A DNA stretch of 64,000 bases from Daldinia sp. FL1419 (lineage: Eukaryota > Ascomycota > Sordariomycetes > Xylariales > Hypoxylaceae): contig MU623484.1 of the NCBI GenBank assembly GCA_025201765.1, forward strand, positions 21,297 to 85,296, in the 5' to 3' direction. The notes under the pieces were generated by a model. It worked only from the letters and a program-made list of their open reading frames with translations, was not told the origin of the DNA and did not search any database. This document shows positions 43,267 through 55,880 of the stretch, in pieces (position 1 is the stretch's first letter; every line of letters begins with the position of its first letter). A program made the position numbers and the translations under genes.

Positions 43267-46200
43267 ATGGACGGTCTCATCTGGGGTGATCGTAATGGTG
43301 GCACCAGCGGCTGGAGGCAGGCAGCCAAGGTCAACTGCGTTATCCTCACTTGCATGTCGGCGACCCTAATTAGTTTCCTGATAGCTGCTGTGTGGAAGAC
43401 TGGCGGTCTTCGCAGGGCGCCGTTCTTCCATAGTGGCGACTGCGAGGGAAGTAATATGTCCCGTATTAATATGGCGCTTCACTTGGTCATCAACATCATT
43501 TCAACCCTTGTGGTGAGTACTCCTGTCTATATGCCTTGAAAAACAGTCTAGTGACGAGTTACAAGTACTTGCCAGTTAGTATTCCTGATGCTAACTTCTA
43601 GTCTTTATAGTGAGTTAATTATGAATCTGCTACTGGGTTACGAATGGCCATTTCATTCTTGAGTAACCCAACTTGGGTCTCGTGGAGATGGCCACCGATA
43701 CCTCAGTCGCAGTTCCCTAATAACGCGTTAGCATCTTCTAAAGCAGCCAAACTAATCGATATACTAGCCTAGCTTCGAGTAACTTCTTCATGCAAGTTTT
43801 GAATTCTCCGTCGAGAGAAGAACTAGATGCGGTGCACCAGAAAGGTTCCTGGATGGGAATTGGCATACCATCAGTACGTAATGCTTTTAGAGTCTCTCGA
43901 TTCAAGACTGTCTGTTGGGGCTGTCTATTTATCAGCTCCATCCCTATCCATCTTCTGTTCAACTCAACAATATTTGAAACTGACTGTAAGTAATATCCGT
44001 TAATCCACAAACCATTTGACTATGCTGCCAATATTATGAAAGCCTTCTGTGTAGCTTGATATTGTCTTCTTTAGGGGAAGCTTATTAATCATTCGAGTTA
44101 TAGATAGAGGATCCGACTATCACCTAACGATTGCTAGTGAGGGATTTCTAAATGGGGGTAGCTTCTACGGCCCTGGAGGGAGTTTGGTACAAGCTGGTTT
44201 CTCGATGTGGACCGATAGTACCAACGGTTTTGTTTCGGAACTCAATAATTTCGGCAGTTATGATGCGCATCACCTCGGAGGTAGCCAATATGGCGCGCCA
44301 GTCAATCTCACGGATTACGCCAACAAGGATTCCGACGTCATGAGAAATATATCGACTACGGCGATTAGTGCTAAAAACTGGAAGAGACTCGAAATAAACG
44401 AATGTAAGCAAGAGTATATCGCCTGTAGGGGGCTTAAGCGCCACCGTAACGTAGTCCTCGTCGTCGACAAACCTGATGGCTGGATAAGAAACAAGATGTG
44501 GCATCTAAAGAAAAACCAAACTGAGCTCTGGAATCGTTACGTTCCTGCGGACCAGCCGAATCACTTGTTCTACGATGCACAATGCGCGATGTTTGCGTCA
44601 CGGCGGACAGGGGTGCCGACAGAGTGCGTAAATAACTGCATTGGAGCCTTAGGCGGGTTCGGGAATACAACAATGCGAGAAACGATAGCTGGCAACCCTG
44701 GCTGGCAGTACCCCTTCTTCAAGGCGATCGGCGACGATTATGTTAATGGAACAACCATCCTGGGGGCCACGGTGGGTTACGCGGGCTTTCTAGCGGGCAG
44801 CGTATTGACATCAGGCCTACAGCCAGGAGCGACGAATTTAACGGTAAAGTATTGTCTCGCAGACCGCTTCGACAGAATCTGCCACATTGGCTTATCACCA
44901 ACACTGCTGCTTACCGTCACAGTATGTGTTATATTCAAAACCTGTACAGCTATTATTGCCACGAGGGGTCTCAGCCGTCAGAATCAGGCGCCATTGGTGA
45001 CACTGGGGGATGCTATAGAATCTTTCATCGAGAAACCAGATCCCATAACCGCTGGCATGTGCACTATCGGGCAAACGAAAATCAGACAGGCTATGAGAAC
45101 CAATAACTCCTCATTGTCCGGGCCAAGAAGGTGGGAGGGATTGCGTAGACGTCGATGGGCGGTTGTTCCTATATCAGTATGGATATCGAGCTACCTACTT
45201 TTTGGGTTAGGCATCAGCGTCTGTGGCTTCTTTTTCTCGGAAATAAAAGGCAGCGGCCAGCTGTAAGTTGTTTCTCAAGGTTGGTTCAACGACAAGGGAT
45301 CGTGCTAACTTGTTTTACAGTGTTGGATCATTCTACGAGAGCGAAATGAATTCTTTCATCGACTCCCCTTTTAGCTTCGCCCAAGGAGTCATGATTGCTA
45401 ATAGCCCGCAACTCCTCCTTTCGTTTTGCTACTTAGCTTATAATAATCTATTTACTCGTCTTCAGATGGCGAGAGAATGGTCATTGTTTAGTGAAGGTTA
45501 TCAGCCGTTACGAGTTACCGACCCCAAGGTGTGTTTAAGCAAACCCTCGACGTATCATCGTCATACTAACTTCCTGTCAGGGCGACCAATACTCTACATA
45601 CCGACTTCAATTGCCTTATAAATATAGCATACCCCTAATAGCTACCAGTATAGTTCTACATTGGTTACTCTCGAATACTCTCTACCTCTTCATATCAATC
45701 GGAGGTAATGATTCTTTTCCAATACACATATACTACATCTCATCAGGACTTATCAAGCTTACGGATATCCAGGTTACTTTAGTACCGATTTATTTCTTAG
45801 CGGAATCGAAGCCGACCCGAGTCTACCATCCACCACCGCTATCGCCTTGGGGTATTCAGGCTATTCACTTATGGTTCTGCTTGCAGTTTCGTGCTTCTTA
45901 GTCTTGCTACCAGCCCTTCTAAGCTTACATAAACTCCCGCCAAACATGGTGATCGTCGGGAGCAACTCGCTTGCACTATCTGCTGCATGTCACGTCTCAA
46001 GATTGTCATATGCCGCCAAGTCCCGCGCGAAGCCACTGTTCGTCGATTCCCCGGCGTCATCGCAGTTTAATCTCCCACCAGCTTTAAAGTCACCGAAATC
46101 GCCAAGCTTCCTCATGGATGAGATCTACTCCAACGGGGGTAGCAGGAACGGGAGCTTCGAGATGAAGACCCTCAGTCCCTCAATAAGGACCATCACCCGC

Positions 46201-46458
46201 CAATCTTCATGGCAATCATTCTCCTCGAAAAAGTCACTCATCGATCGAGCCGAGGAGGATTTCTCCAACGTAAGAAAGGACTCGCAGAACAATCTGTTCA
46301 CTAAAATAGCTAGGAGCAAGATTCGCTGGGGAGTCGTAAAGATGCCACAGGAATGGCACGCTGAGCACGATAATGAAGATGGTCCCGTGGGGCACCTTAG
46401 CTTTGGTGTCGAACAGGACGACGTCACACCCCCTGAGCCGGGACGCTTGTATGCGTAA
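43267..46458 (+). CDS. DUF6536 family fungal multi-pass membrane protein
   Basis: Six exons, 43267-43516, 43773-43985, 44104-45262, 45321-45528, 45581-45704 and 45773-46458, keep one frame for 879 aa. Family features are GWRQAAKVNC before TM1, SGDCEG, a second helix running into SSNFFMQVLNSPSREELDAV, then KGSWMGIGIPSVRN and PIHLLFNST. A long lumenal or extracellular loop with N-glycosylation sequons precedes later helices (SPTLLLTVTVCVIFKTCTA, WAVVPISVWISSYLLFGLGI). SPQLLLSFCYLAYNNLFT, MAREWSLFS and LPYKYSIPL are typical of the C-terminal half. Introns 3-5 are 58, 52 and 68 nt with CTAAC-type branches. Introns 1 and 2 are longer (256 and 118 nt), and intron 1 is the least certain call. Function is unknown; the C-terminal ~150 residues are disordered and Ser-rich. 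Confidence 0.82.
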
Positions 46459-49400
46459 CTAGAGTTAGAAAGTCCAAACCCGGACAAATGCAATTTCTTA
46501 CTTAGGGGTTTTCCTTTGGGAAGAAGAGTAACGAAACCCCAAGGATAACGCCGACGACGTATACGATCCGTTCAGCCGTCCTCGGTAGAATGCGGCCCCG
46601 TCCCCTCAGCTCGTGGCAAGCTTGAAATCATCAGTATCGGTCGGTGTCTGCTGGTTATTATAGTCAGTTCTCCCATGTTACGGACCATATGACCTCACTC
46701 TGCTACAAAGAAATAAGAAGTGTATGCCTTGGGATTTAAATCCTGGCATCTAACATTCATTGTTTCAGCCACACACACTCAAATATATGGTCCTCAAAAA
46801 TATCCCGCAAGTAATTATTACGAGTCAGTCCTGAGTTTGAACAATATCCACACATTATTCTGCTTGCTAGCAGCCAGCCCCGAAAATTAACGGTAATACA
46901 TCCACACTAATACTCTAGAATACTTGAAACCGCTTTGTACTAAGTTAGTTTACTATCGAAATCCACTTGGCCTGCAGACCGGATACTTGCCCATTGAACT
47001 TACTAATTAATGTGAGATATACCGAGGAATAATCTGGAAGGAGTCATATACGCGTGTACCTGTATAAGTACTTTATGGATACTACGTACTAGTTTTTGGA
47101 AAAGCCGTTACGCATGTTACCCAATTATAGGTAGCTACCATTACGTAGTATAACTACATTGTCATACCATTGTATACTTCGACAAGAATCTATAGGTACT
47201 CCAGCCAGCGGCGCAGGTCCAACTAAGCTTTTATAAAATTATATAAAATTGGATCGGCTAGGAACGAATCAAGTTAGAGAGAGTTGATCTAATCTCGATA
47301 TTATTGTCATGTCCAAGCTCGATTCCTATTCAGCCCAGTCAGGCGTTTCGATCGGCATGCTAACCGTTGAGCGAAGAGGCTGAGAGGTAACAACAAACAA
47401 ACACGATACGTGAACAAATAAGTCAAATAAATGATGCAAAATAATATTGGTGACATCATGACTTGGTCTTAAAAAAGGCCGGAGGCATAAATAAAGTGGA
47501 ATAAAATTTAACGAACAATTATGCTATACGTTATCCACTGCCTAAGGGACCGAAATGAGCTTCCGCCGAAGGTAGTAAAATAATACGTTAGTAATTGTAG
47601 GCTTCAAAAATTATACTAAAACAGATAACTGTGGCTTTTTTTTTCATCTTTTCTTATGAATGGCTACACTCGCGCTCGCGCTCCCGCGTCTCACAAAATC
47701 TCACTAATCTTACCAAAAAAGACCTCGAAAAGAGAAATGAGCAGCTTTGGATTAAGCCAAAGCTTAACCCGAACGGTCTGAATTGGTGGGTGGTAACGCC
47801 AGTACCGAACAAGGGGGTAACTGCCCAGCGGAATCGATTGGTGGGTCGATCTGGTCTAGATCATGCAATAGCCCGCATGGGCTTACGGGGATTAAACCCC
47901 GACTTGGTTTAACCCCCAACTAGAGATCCGTCCCAAAGTTTCGTAGTGTCTCAAGTGGGTAAAGATATTCGCCCTTGGCAATATTTTTGAATTTTTTTTT
48001 CCTGTTCCCTTTTCCTTCTCCTTCGCGTTCATCTCATCCCCGCGAGTCCAATCGAGCACGAATAACAACGGCAGCGACGGATAGGTGTTGCTGCATGCCC
48101 CGTACAGTATAATTCAGCACTTGTGCAACCTTATTCTATACATAGTACCATTCCCGTATAGTAGATCTTATAGGCTGCATAATAGGTACATGTACAGCGT
48201 ATACATGCTCCAATACGTATCAAAAAAGAGAAGAAGCTAGGCTATTCTCTTGTTTTTCCGAGTTGCCATTTGGTAAAGAGTTCCGTGGAATGAATTTGGT
48301 CTTTTTTTCATTTCCTTTTTTTTCATGCTTGGCGGTTCTTGGCAGGCTGACATACAATATATCTCAATTTTGATGGTTGCATAAAATTGGATTTCTTACC
48401 GGAACCTCTTGTCTAATGTTCTTGCCTGTTTAAGTTATACAGTACATACTGTGTTTCTATGGTCAAGTCTAGATTGCTTATGTAGTTGTCAATCTGTTGC
48501 CATTTTTATCCTCTAAGATCTCGAGAATACACATGGCATGACATGGTCAACACTTTTTTTTTTAATCTTTGTCGATCAGCAGGGCCGAAAAATCACTGAC
48601 AACTTTTACATGCACGATAGTTACGTGTTATATATCAAAGTTAAGACAACGGAGCGTCCTTTAGCAATTATCAATCAACTCAGCCAGACGTAAACAGGGG
48701 GTCGAGTAAGATAATACGGGTCTAAACTAGAAATGGCTGAGCTGGAAAGTTTTAGCTGGTTTTTAAGTAGTTACATGCATAATAAACGAAGGAATGAACG
48801 ACTGCCACTATCCTCGTGTGGTACAAATCGTGTGGTAACACCGCGTTCTATTACTCAAGTCCTTGCCTGTGCCTAGTCTTTGAGCAACTACGTCCCAGGC
48901 AACTACCTACCCAACAACCTCAAGCAATACCCATGCATGTAGCGTGGCAGAATACCGGGCAGTGTCTACATACCTAACCTAGGTAGGTACATTTAAATTG
49001 ATAGAAAATTAGGTTAGTGTAGTTCTCTATTCGCCGTTGCATCTGCATCCATATTCAGCTCCCCCCCCTTCCAATTGATTTCACTATTACCATCTCTACA
49101 CTACTTCTCTAACCTACGGTTACTCTATTCTACGCTACCTACCTACACACAACAGTCACTCTCTACCTTGCATGGACATACCTAGCTAAAGTCAGGGTAC
49201 CTACCGAACCAACCAAAGTAACCTGTTACATAGTAGTAGCTGCGAACCGGCGATCAATGTGCATCTTCCGAAATTCTTCTTCCAATTTCACTATTTTCAA
49301 TATCTGAAGGTGGAACAAGCTTACCTTACCTCGAACTTTTTTTTTTCTTTTTTTTTTCCTTTTGCCTTACCAACGTAACCACACCACTATTATTCTTCCT

Positions 49401-49713
49401 ATTCTTTTCTCTCGTTGCACTAGCACGGCATTACCGGACACGGTAGGATATATGACCGTTGTATAATATCATATGACATTTATAACATCATATTGTATCT
49501 CTTTACTAGACCCGCTTTACGTTTCGGTGTGTGGTGTTGAATCTCGAACGGAACGGAACGGAATCTGTTAAGAAATCTAACGAGAACTCTCCGCCTTATA
49601 CCACCGCATTATCTTTCTACTCCCCGACTTGCGATCAAGTTCGACTAAATCGTGGCTTTTGGAGGATGCATAGGCTACAATACCCACCAGCTATTCCGTC
49701 ATAGGCTGGAATA
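46459..49713. other. Long spacer and 5' region of the histidine kinase gene
   Basis: About 3.25 kb. The distal part (46.5-48.8 kb) has no ORF with features. The proximal ~700 bp before the kinase is pyrimidine-rich, with T/C tracts at 49,340-49,362, TACCTA motifs and a GGAACGGAACGGAA run near 49,548; it probably contains a long 5' leader. A 93-codon ORF at 47,631-47,912 is not supported. Confidence 0.5.
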
Positions 49714-52700
49714 ATGAGAGTTGCGATCCGGGAGCAGTTGGCAGCCCTCGTGCTGCTTGCTGTGCTCGTCGCGCTCGCTATCGTCTCTATACCCACCTGG
49801 ATCTACGTTAACCGGTTCGTTATTGGAGTAGAGACCAGTGGTCTCTCCCTAACTGCTTCTCTTAAGGCCGCTCGCGTCGCCTCCGAAATAGAATTGATCC
49901 AGACGACATGTAATCATATAGCAACGAGACTACTTCTCCAAAACGCTCTCCTATCATTTTATCGCGGCAACGAATCCGATGCCGTTTGGGACTCGGCCTC
50001 CGCCGATGTGGTTAGTGCTCTAATCACCCCGTCGGGTGTTTCCACGACTCTCCTACAAGCGAGAGTCTATTCACGGAATGAAACAGGCGCAGATCGTCCT
50101 GGTGGGCTTCTAAGTGTAACTGGTAGTAACATCTCGGAGATTAGATTACCCTATAAGGCATCTGATGGTTCACAAGCTATACTAGGCGATAACCCTTCAG
50201 GTTACCCACCGTCGTTATATCCGAACATCACGTATTATAATTCAACAGATCCTGACCCAGGTTATTCTAACCATACTGCTGTTGTAGCTAGACCGTTCCC
50301 AGATATTCGAATCGATTCGAGCGTCGATGGAATGGTATTAGGCCCCCTCGTGGTCAATGAGACATATGCTCTCATCTCGTTGACTATCCCGATCCGATAC
50401 AACCGGAATGACGAAGTGATACTCGGATATATGACTACCGTAGCTGAGGCTACATCACTCGTCAGGATCGCGGCGTCTAAAGAGGGATTGGGTGATAGTG
50501 GCACTGTTTTACTCATTGGACCGTCGACGGGATGGAATCGCTTCAGCAAGTATAATTTGCCTGCGAATGCGAGCCACGAAGCGGCGTCTAATTTCTCGGG
50601 TGTCGATGTCAACTTCGTCTTACCACCGCGGGTAATGCCTGGTCAGCCAGATAGGCATACGCAACATAATTACGCCTCTGGAAATTTTAACCGGCCTTTC
50701 AAGGTCTCAAGCTACAATGCAGCGTATAGGGCATTTACTACTCGAAATCCCTCGTTGAATAATGCTAGCAGTTTGCTTTCCACTAAAAACGAACAGGGAA
50801 TCAACGTAGCTGTTGGATATGCTCGGCCACAGACCTCATTGGTGAACTGGACGCTTATCGTCGAGCAGGACAGGTCCGAGGCTTATATTCCTATCGATAA
50901 TCTTCGACGCATATTACTCGCCTGCGTTTTCGGAACCGTTGGTCTTACTCTGCTCTTGGTAATACCATGTGCCCATATGAGTGTTTTGCCTATTCGCCGA
51001 TTGAAGGCCGCGACCGAGAAATCTATTGCCCCTCCTGGTTACGCTGAAGCTTATATGGACGACTTGGATTACGACGAGGACGAAGATCACGATGGATCAG
51101 GAAGTGGAAGTCGGAAATCTACTAATGGGGTTATAATTCGATTGAAAAGGCTAATTCGAAGATCTACGCGATCAAGGATCACCCCCTCCACACACGACAG
51201 CGAGCCGCGAAGACGGATTTTCAAGATTCCAGGAAAGGTTAACGATCGCAAGCATTACATAACCGACGAGCTGACTGAATTGACGACTACGTTCAATGAA
51301 ATGAGTGAAGAACTCCTAAGGCAATATACTTCCTTGGAAGACAAGGTTGCGGAGCGAACACGCGAGCTCGAAATTAGTAAAAAGGCAGCTGAAGCCGCTA
51401 ACGAGAGCAAGACTCTATTCATCGCAAATATCTCCCATGAGCTTAAGACCCCCCTAAACGGTATTCTAGGCATGTGTGCCGTCTGTATGGAGGAGGATGA
51501 TTTAACCCGGGTCAAGCAGTCTTTAAAAACCCTCTATAAATCAGGAGATTTACTCTTACATCTCCTCGAAGATTTATTAAGCTTTTCAAAGAACCAGATC
51601 GGCCAGCAACTAAGCCTGGAAGAGAGGGAATTCCGGCTAGGGGATATCCGGTCGCAAGTAGCAACCATTTTTGACAAGCAAGTTCGGGAAGGTTCAATCG
51701 AATTTTCAGTCGCTTTCTTCGGTACCGAACCCGATATGAGTCCTAGTCCCGAGCGGGTGGGAGTGGACGAGAAACTTCCCGCTATCGGCCCCCTTGGAAC
51801 CGGTAGATTGAAAGATATGTGCTTGTGGGGAGACCAACATCGAATTTTGCAGGTGCTTATCAATCTCGTAAGCAACAGTCTCAAGTTCACGCCGCCTGGA
51901 GGAAAGGTATCCGTAAGGATAAGATGTCTCCGCGAAATCGAAACTCCTTTCGATGTGAGTAGGTCCTCATCTCTATCAAAAACTGGCTCCGGTCGCCCGG
52001 GCAGGACTAGGCATAGAATGGGGTCAGGTTCAAACAAGTCCAAGAGCTCAAACGAAATTTCAATCCCTCAATCCCAATACAGGGGAGGCGGTACAGCATT
52101 GTCGATTAATCCCCTGGATCCCAAAGCAGCGCCGTACGTACGCATGCGTGAAAGGTCACCAACTCCCCCTCCGCCAAGCGCGAAGTCATTCCTATTTGCA
52201 TTCGAAGTCGAAGATACCGGCCCCGGTATCCCGGAGCACATGCAGCAACGGGTCTTTGAGCCTTTTGTTCAAGGTGACCTAGGTCTTAGCAAGAAGTTTG
52301 GTGGGACCGGCCTGGGTTTAAGTATTTGCCAGCAGTTGGCAAACCTTATGGGAGGAAGCATCTCTTTGAGAAGTACCGTTGGCGTCGGCACCACTTTCAC
52401 CATGCAAATTCCTCTGAAGTATACCAAAGACAGGTGAGATTCTATGACTAAATTACCTTGGTCTCCGACTAACCATCCATCTAGGGCCTCCAGTACAGCC
52501 TCGAGTAGTATCAAGTCACGCCCGAATAGCATTAGTAGCTCGGCTGATGGAGACACTAGAAAAAACTCCCTGACTTTAACACAAACTACAGCAGGTGCTA
52601 AGGCCAATGTGCTCGATCAGAAGCCCCGTCTTGTTGGGCTTAGTCAGCCTTTCTTTGCCACTACTCCTGGTACCAAGGCAGAGCCAACCCTAACTCCGGA

Positions 52701-53304
52701 TGATCGAATGAAAGCTATAGAGATGGCTAAAGCAAGCAAGGGCGAAGGAAAGCTACGGGTTCTGGTGGCCGAGGATAACCCTACCAACATCGAGGTTGTC
52801 AGCAGAATGCTCAAATTAGAAGACATATACGACGTGACCATTGCAAAAGACGGCCAGGAAGCATACGAACTCGTAAAGGCGAACATGGAGAGTAATCTCT
52901 ATTTCGACTTGATTTTTATGGATATTCAAATGCCTAACCTTGACGGGTTACAAAGTACTCGTCTCATCCGGAAGATGGGATATTCAGCACCAATTGTAGC
53001 GCTGACGGCCTTCTCGGAAGAGAGCAATATCAAAGATTGCATGGAATCTGGAATGAACGAATTCTTGAGCAAACCTATCCGTCGGCCTGCACTCAAGCAA
53101 GTCCTTAAGAAATTCGCAACGATTCCCGAGGAGCCAGAAACGGCATCTCAATTGACTAGGAAGAGCACTCCCGAAAAGGGTGACCGACCAGTTACGGACC
53201 AGCCACAAAATGGAGGTGCTCCGGCACACCTAGACTCGAGCCCTAATCTCAAGCAGCAACCCGTCATGAACGGGGTGCATCCGACCATGAATACGGCAAC
53301 ATGA
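49714..53304 (+). CDS. SLN1: Sln1-type hybrid histidine kinase (osmosensor, group VI)
   Basis: Two exons, 49714-52433 and 52485-53304, with a 51-nt intron (branch CGACTAAC), encode 1179 aa. The N-terminus is the conserved MRVAIREQLAALVLLAVLV with TM1 about 9-31. A ~365-residue extracellular sensor with many N-glycosylation sites follows, then TM2 about 400-420 and a HAMP/linker coiled coil (LEDKVAERTRELEISKKAAE). The H-box is FIANISHELKTPLNG with His575. The HATPase domain has N-box LQVLINLVSNSLKFTPPGG, G1 EDTGPGIP and G2 GGTGLGLSI, with a ~90-residue low-complexity insertion between N and G1. The C-terminal receiver has VAEDNPTN, the phospho-acceptor Asp1053 in FMDIQMPNLDG, and a Lys in LSKPI. 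It should feed the Ypd1-Ssk1 phosphorelay to the Hog1/Sak1 MAPK pathway at the plasma membrane. Complete and apparently functional. Confidence 0.95.
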
Positions 53305-54421
53305 TTTTGCCAACGATAATCATCGCATTGTTACTTGCGACCACATTTCCTATACTTATACCACGCTGCACGATATCTCAACACTTCTCTATATATCCAC
53401 GTTTAATAACTGTTAACTCCATTGCCATACTATTTTATTCATCGTATATGCCACGTTGGTATATTATGACATTCGTCTACAGCATTCTTGCAGCAATCAT
53501 ATTCCTAAAAGGGTATTCACACGGGAGGGCCTGAGAAAACGGCGAACCAGGATCAGGGACAGAAAAGCATCTGGCGAATCTGATTAAAAGGATGGCGGCG
53601 GCGTTACGGCTGATTGTATTTTGCCTATGGTACCGGATCTCTTGTAGAAAGGATACGGGTGGCAGCGAGAAATTTCCGGGTTCTTTGGACTCGTTGCCAA
53701 TCTGTAATATGCGTTCCCAACATACAAACAGGGGAATCTTCTACATGTTATTTATTTTAAGGGGGGTAAAAGGCAACACCTGAGTTTTTGGAGGAGACAC
53801 TATTTGAGCCAAGTAAACGACGTTTGGCCAGAAGTTGGAGAGCAACAACAATCTGGCAACCAATAAGAATATCAATGGCTATCTCTCTTGATAGTTGAAG
53901 CAACGCAATGTACATATTAATTAGAAACAAGTAAATACGCCGACTACCTTGTAAATGCCCATTTTGGTAGAAATACGCAGCGTCTCCTCCAGTGCCGGTT
54001 AACTTGCCGAACTAACGAGAATAGTCAAGGCGGAGAACCTATGATATGCGCTTCCGATCTCGATGTAGGGGTGCGATCCGATATTCGGGATGCGGAGAGA
54101 GTTACGGGTTGATTATATCCGAGGATGCTTACTAGGTATCGGAGATGTGACGCATCTTTCTTTCAACTTTATCACAAATAAGGGACTTATACCTGGGGGT
54201 TTTGCCTACTTTTACTTGGAATAAATACGTCGTATCTCGACTTTAGACATTATTCGCCGTGCTTAATATAGGTACCTGTTATTTATACCAAGGTACATAC
54301 GAATAAACCTTTTTCTTTTCTTTTTTTTTTTTAAACGAAGAAATATTTACTCAAGTCTCCCGCACGTATCTTAGATAGGTACGCACCGGGGGTAATCCAC
54401 CACACCACACCACACAACGCA
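53305..54421. other. Spacer after the histidine kinase
   Basis: About 1.1 kb; should hold the kinase 3' UTR and the promoter of the next gene. Small ORFs at 53,301-53,534 and 53,592-53,783 lack protein features. A T-tract lies at 54,321-54,332. Confidence 0.45.
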
Positions 54422-55182
54422 ATGCGCATCCCGTACGTGCCCAACCCGCCGCAGCCGGCGACGGAAGAAGAAGCGGCGATTGTGGGGCGGATCGCGGCGC
54501 GGCGGGCGCCTCGGGGGCTGCAGCCGCTGGACCTGGCGCTGCTGCACGCGCCGGCGGTGGCGGACGGGTGGAACAGTTTTCTGGGGGCGGTGCGGACGCG
54601 GACGACGCTGGGGGCGCGGGCGCGGGAGGTGGCGATCTGCCGGGTGGCGGCGTGCAACGGGGCGTGGTACGAATGGGGCCACCACGCGCCGCTGGCGCGG
54701 GAGGCGGGGGTGAGCGAGGAGGGGATGGGGGTTGTGGGGAGGGAGGAGTTGGTGCCGGAAGGGAGGAGCGAGGAGGAGGTGAGGAGCGAGGCGCAGGGGG
54801 TTGGGCTGGGGGAGAGGGAGTGGGCGGTGTTGAGGTACGCGGATGAGATGACGAGGCGGGTGAGCGTGTCTGATGAGGTGTTTGCTGCGCTGAGGAGGGT
54901 GTGTAGCGAGAGGGAGGTAGTGGAGGTTACTGCCACGGTTTGTCATGTCTTTTTCTTTCTGTCTCTTTGAGGATGAGGGGCTAACGAGATTGTATAGGTT
55001 GCAGCGTATAATTGTGTCAGTCGGTTCCTCGTTGCGTTAGATGGTGAGTTCCCCTTGCAGTGTATTTCTTTCGGGTTCTACTGTCCGGGCGGCTGGTGGA
55101 AGAGAGGTCGAACGAGATAATCTTAACTAATTGTTATGCAGTCGGCGAGAAAAATGGTACCGGGCCTGACGCTGGACATTAA
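54422..55182 (+). CDS. Carboxymuconolactone decarboxylase/AhpD-like family protein
   Basis: Exons 54422-54937, 54998-55043 and 55142-55182 give 200 aa. The core AREVAICRVAACNGAWYEWGHHAPLAREAGVS (about residues 67-98) is the typical CMD-family helix pair with the E-W-x-H-H motif. A second helical block follows (REWAVLRYADEMTRRVSVSDEVFAAL, REVVEVTATVAAYNCVSRFLVALDV). It lacks a CXXC pair, so an AhpD-type peroxidase role is unlikely. Fungal members of this type are often annotated as 4-carboxymuconolactone decarboxylase-like without proven substrate. Exon 1 is strikingly GC-rich and G-skewed on the coding strand compared with about 40-45% GC around it. Long antisense ORFs here are by-products of that composition. 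Introns are 60 and 98 nt with GCTAAC and TTAACTAA branch sites. Confidence 0.88.
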
Positions 55183-55880
55183 AGGGGTTACAACTAGCAC
55201 TACGATACTCGGTTTCTTTCGAGTGGGTTGGTTATTATATCAGTTGCTCTAAAAATGTGCTGTTATCGGACATATAGCATGAACATATATGTTATCACAT
55301 CAACGAGGCTGGATATTGTCATGATTATGGCATCGCTCGAATTAACCGCTAGCTTAGGTAGCCACCTTGTAATATATCGTCGACACTATCCCTAGGTAGT
55401 CGAGTTCATCCCCCCAAGATGCAATTAACTAGTCCTGTTACATACGGCATTCCCAAAGGATAACCGATCCATGTGATGCAGATATATAACGCGGTATCTA
55501 GACGAAAAGAGAGGTAGGAAAGAAAAGAGAAGAGAAGAAAAAACCTGTAGTTAATGCAGGTGGACAACCGAGTATATAATAGTATCCGTGGCATGCAGTC
55601 GAATCGAATGAGTAAAATAAACGAAACAAATGGGGTATCTCGTGAAGTGACCAGAACTCCGCGTGGAATGGAATAATAAGATAGAGAAGACGTTAACATT
55701 CGTAAGAGGTAGGTAGGCTCACCGGCGTCTCGAAGGGTCGTAAAGGGTGTCGTTATACATGATCGTCGTCGTCGTTTATGCGATGTACGCTCCTAATTGT
55801 ATTGTATTCGTCAAAGGTCTTCGTCTTTAATCGCTCCTCAATACTTTATTTTTTTTTATTTTTTTTTTATTTTTTTTTAC
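55183..55880. other. Convergent 3' spacer
   Basis: About 700 bp between converging genes, with T-runs at 55,849-55,878 next to the orphan gene's stop codon. No gene supported. Confidence 0.5.

Noticed and set aside
47308..47386. tRNA-like patch on the minus strand (GCTCAACGGTTAGCATG resembling a D-arm)
   Set aside because: No acceptor, anticodon or T stem of proper length pairs around it; at most a decayed tRNA-derived relic.
47631..47912. 93-codon plus-strand ORF
   Set aside because: Starts from a non-ATG codon, contains low-complexity sequence and no domain features.
54331..54946. Long minus-strand ORFs (201 and 191 codons)
   Set aside because: By-products of the GC-rich first exon of the CMD-like gene; Arg/His/Pro-rich nonsense composition.
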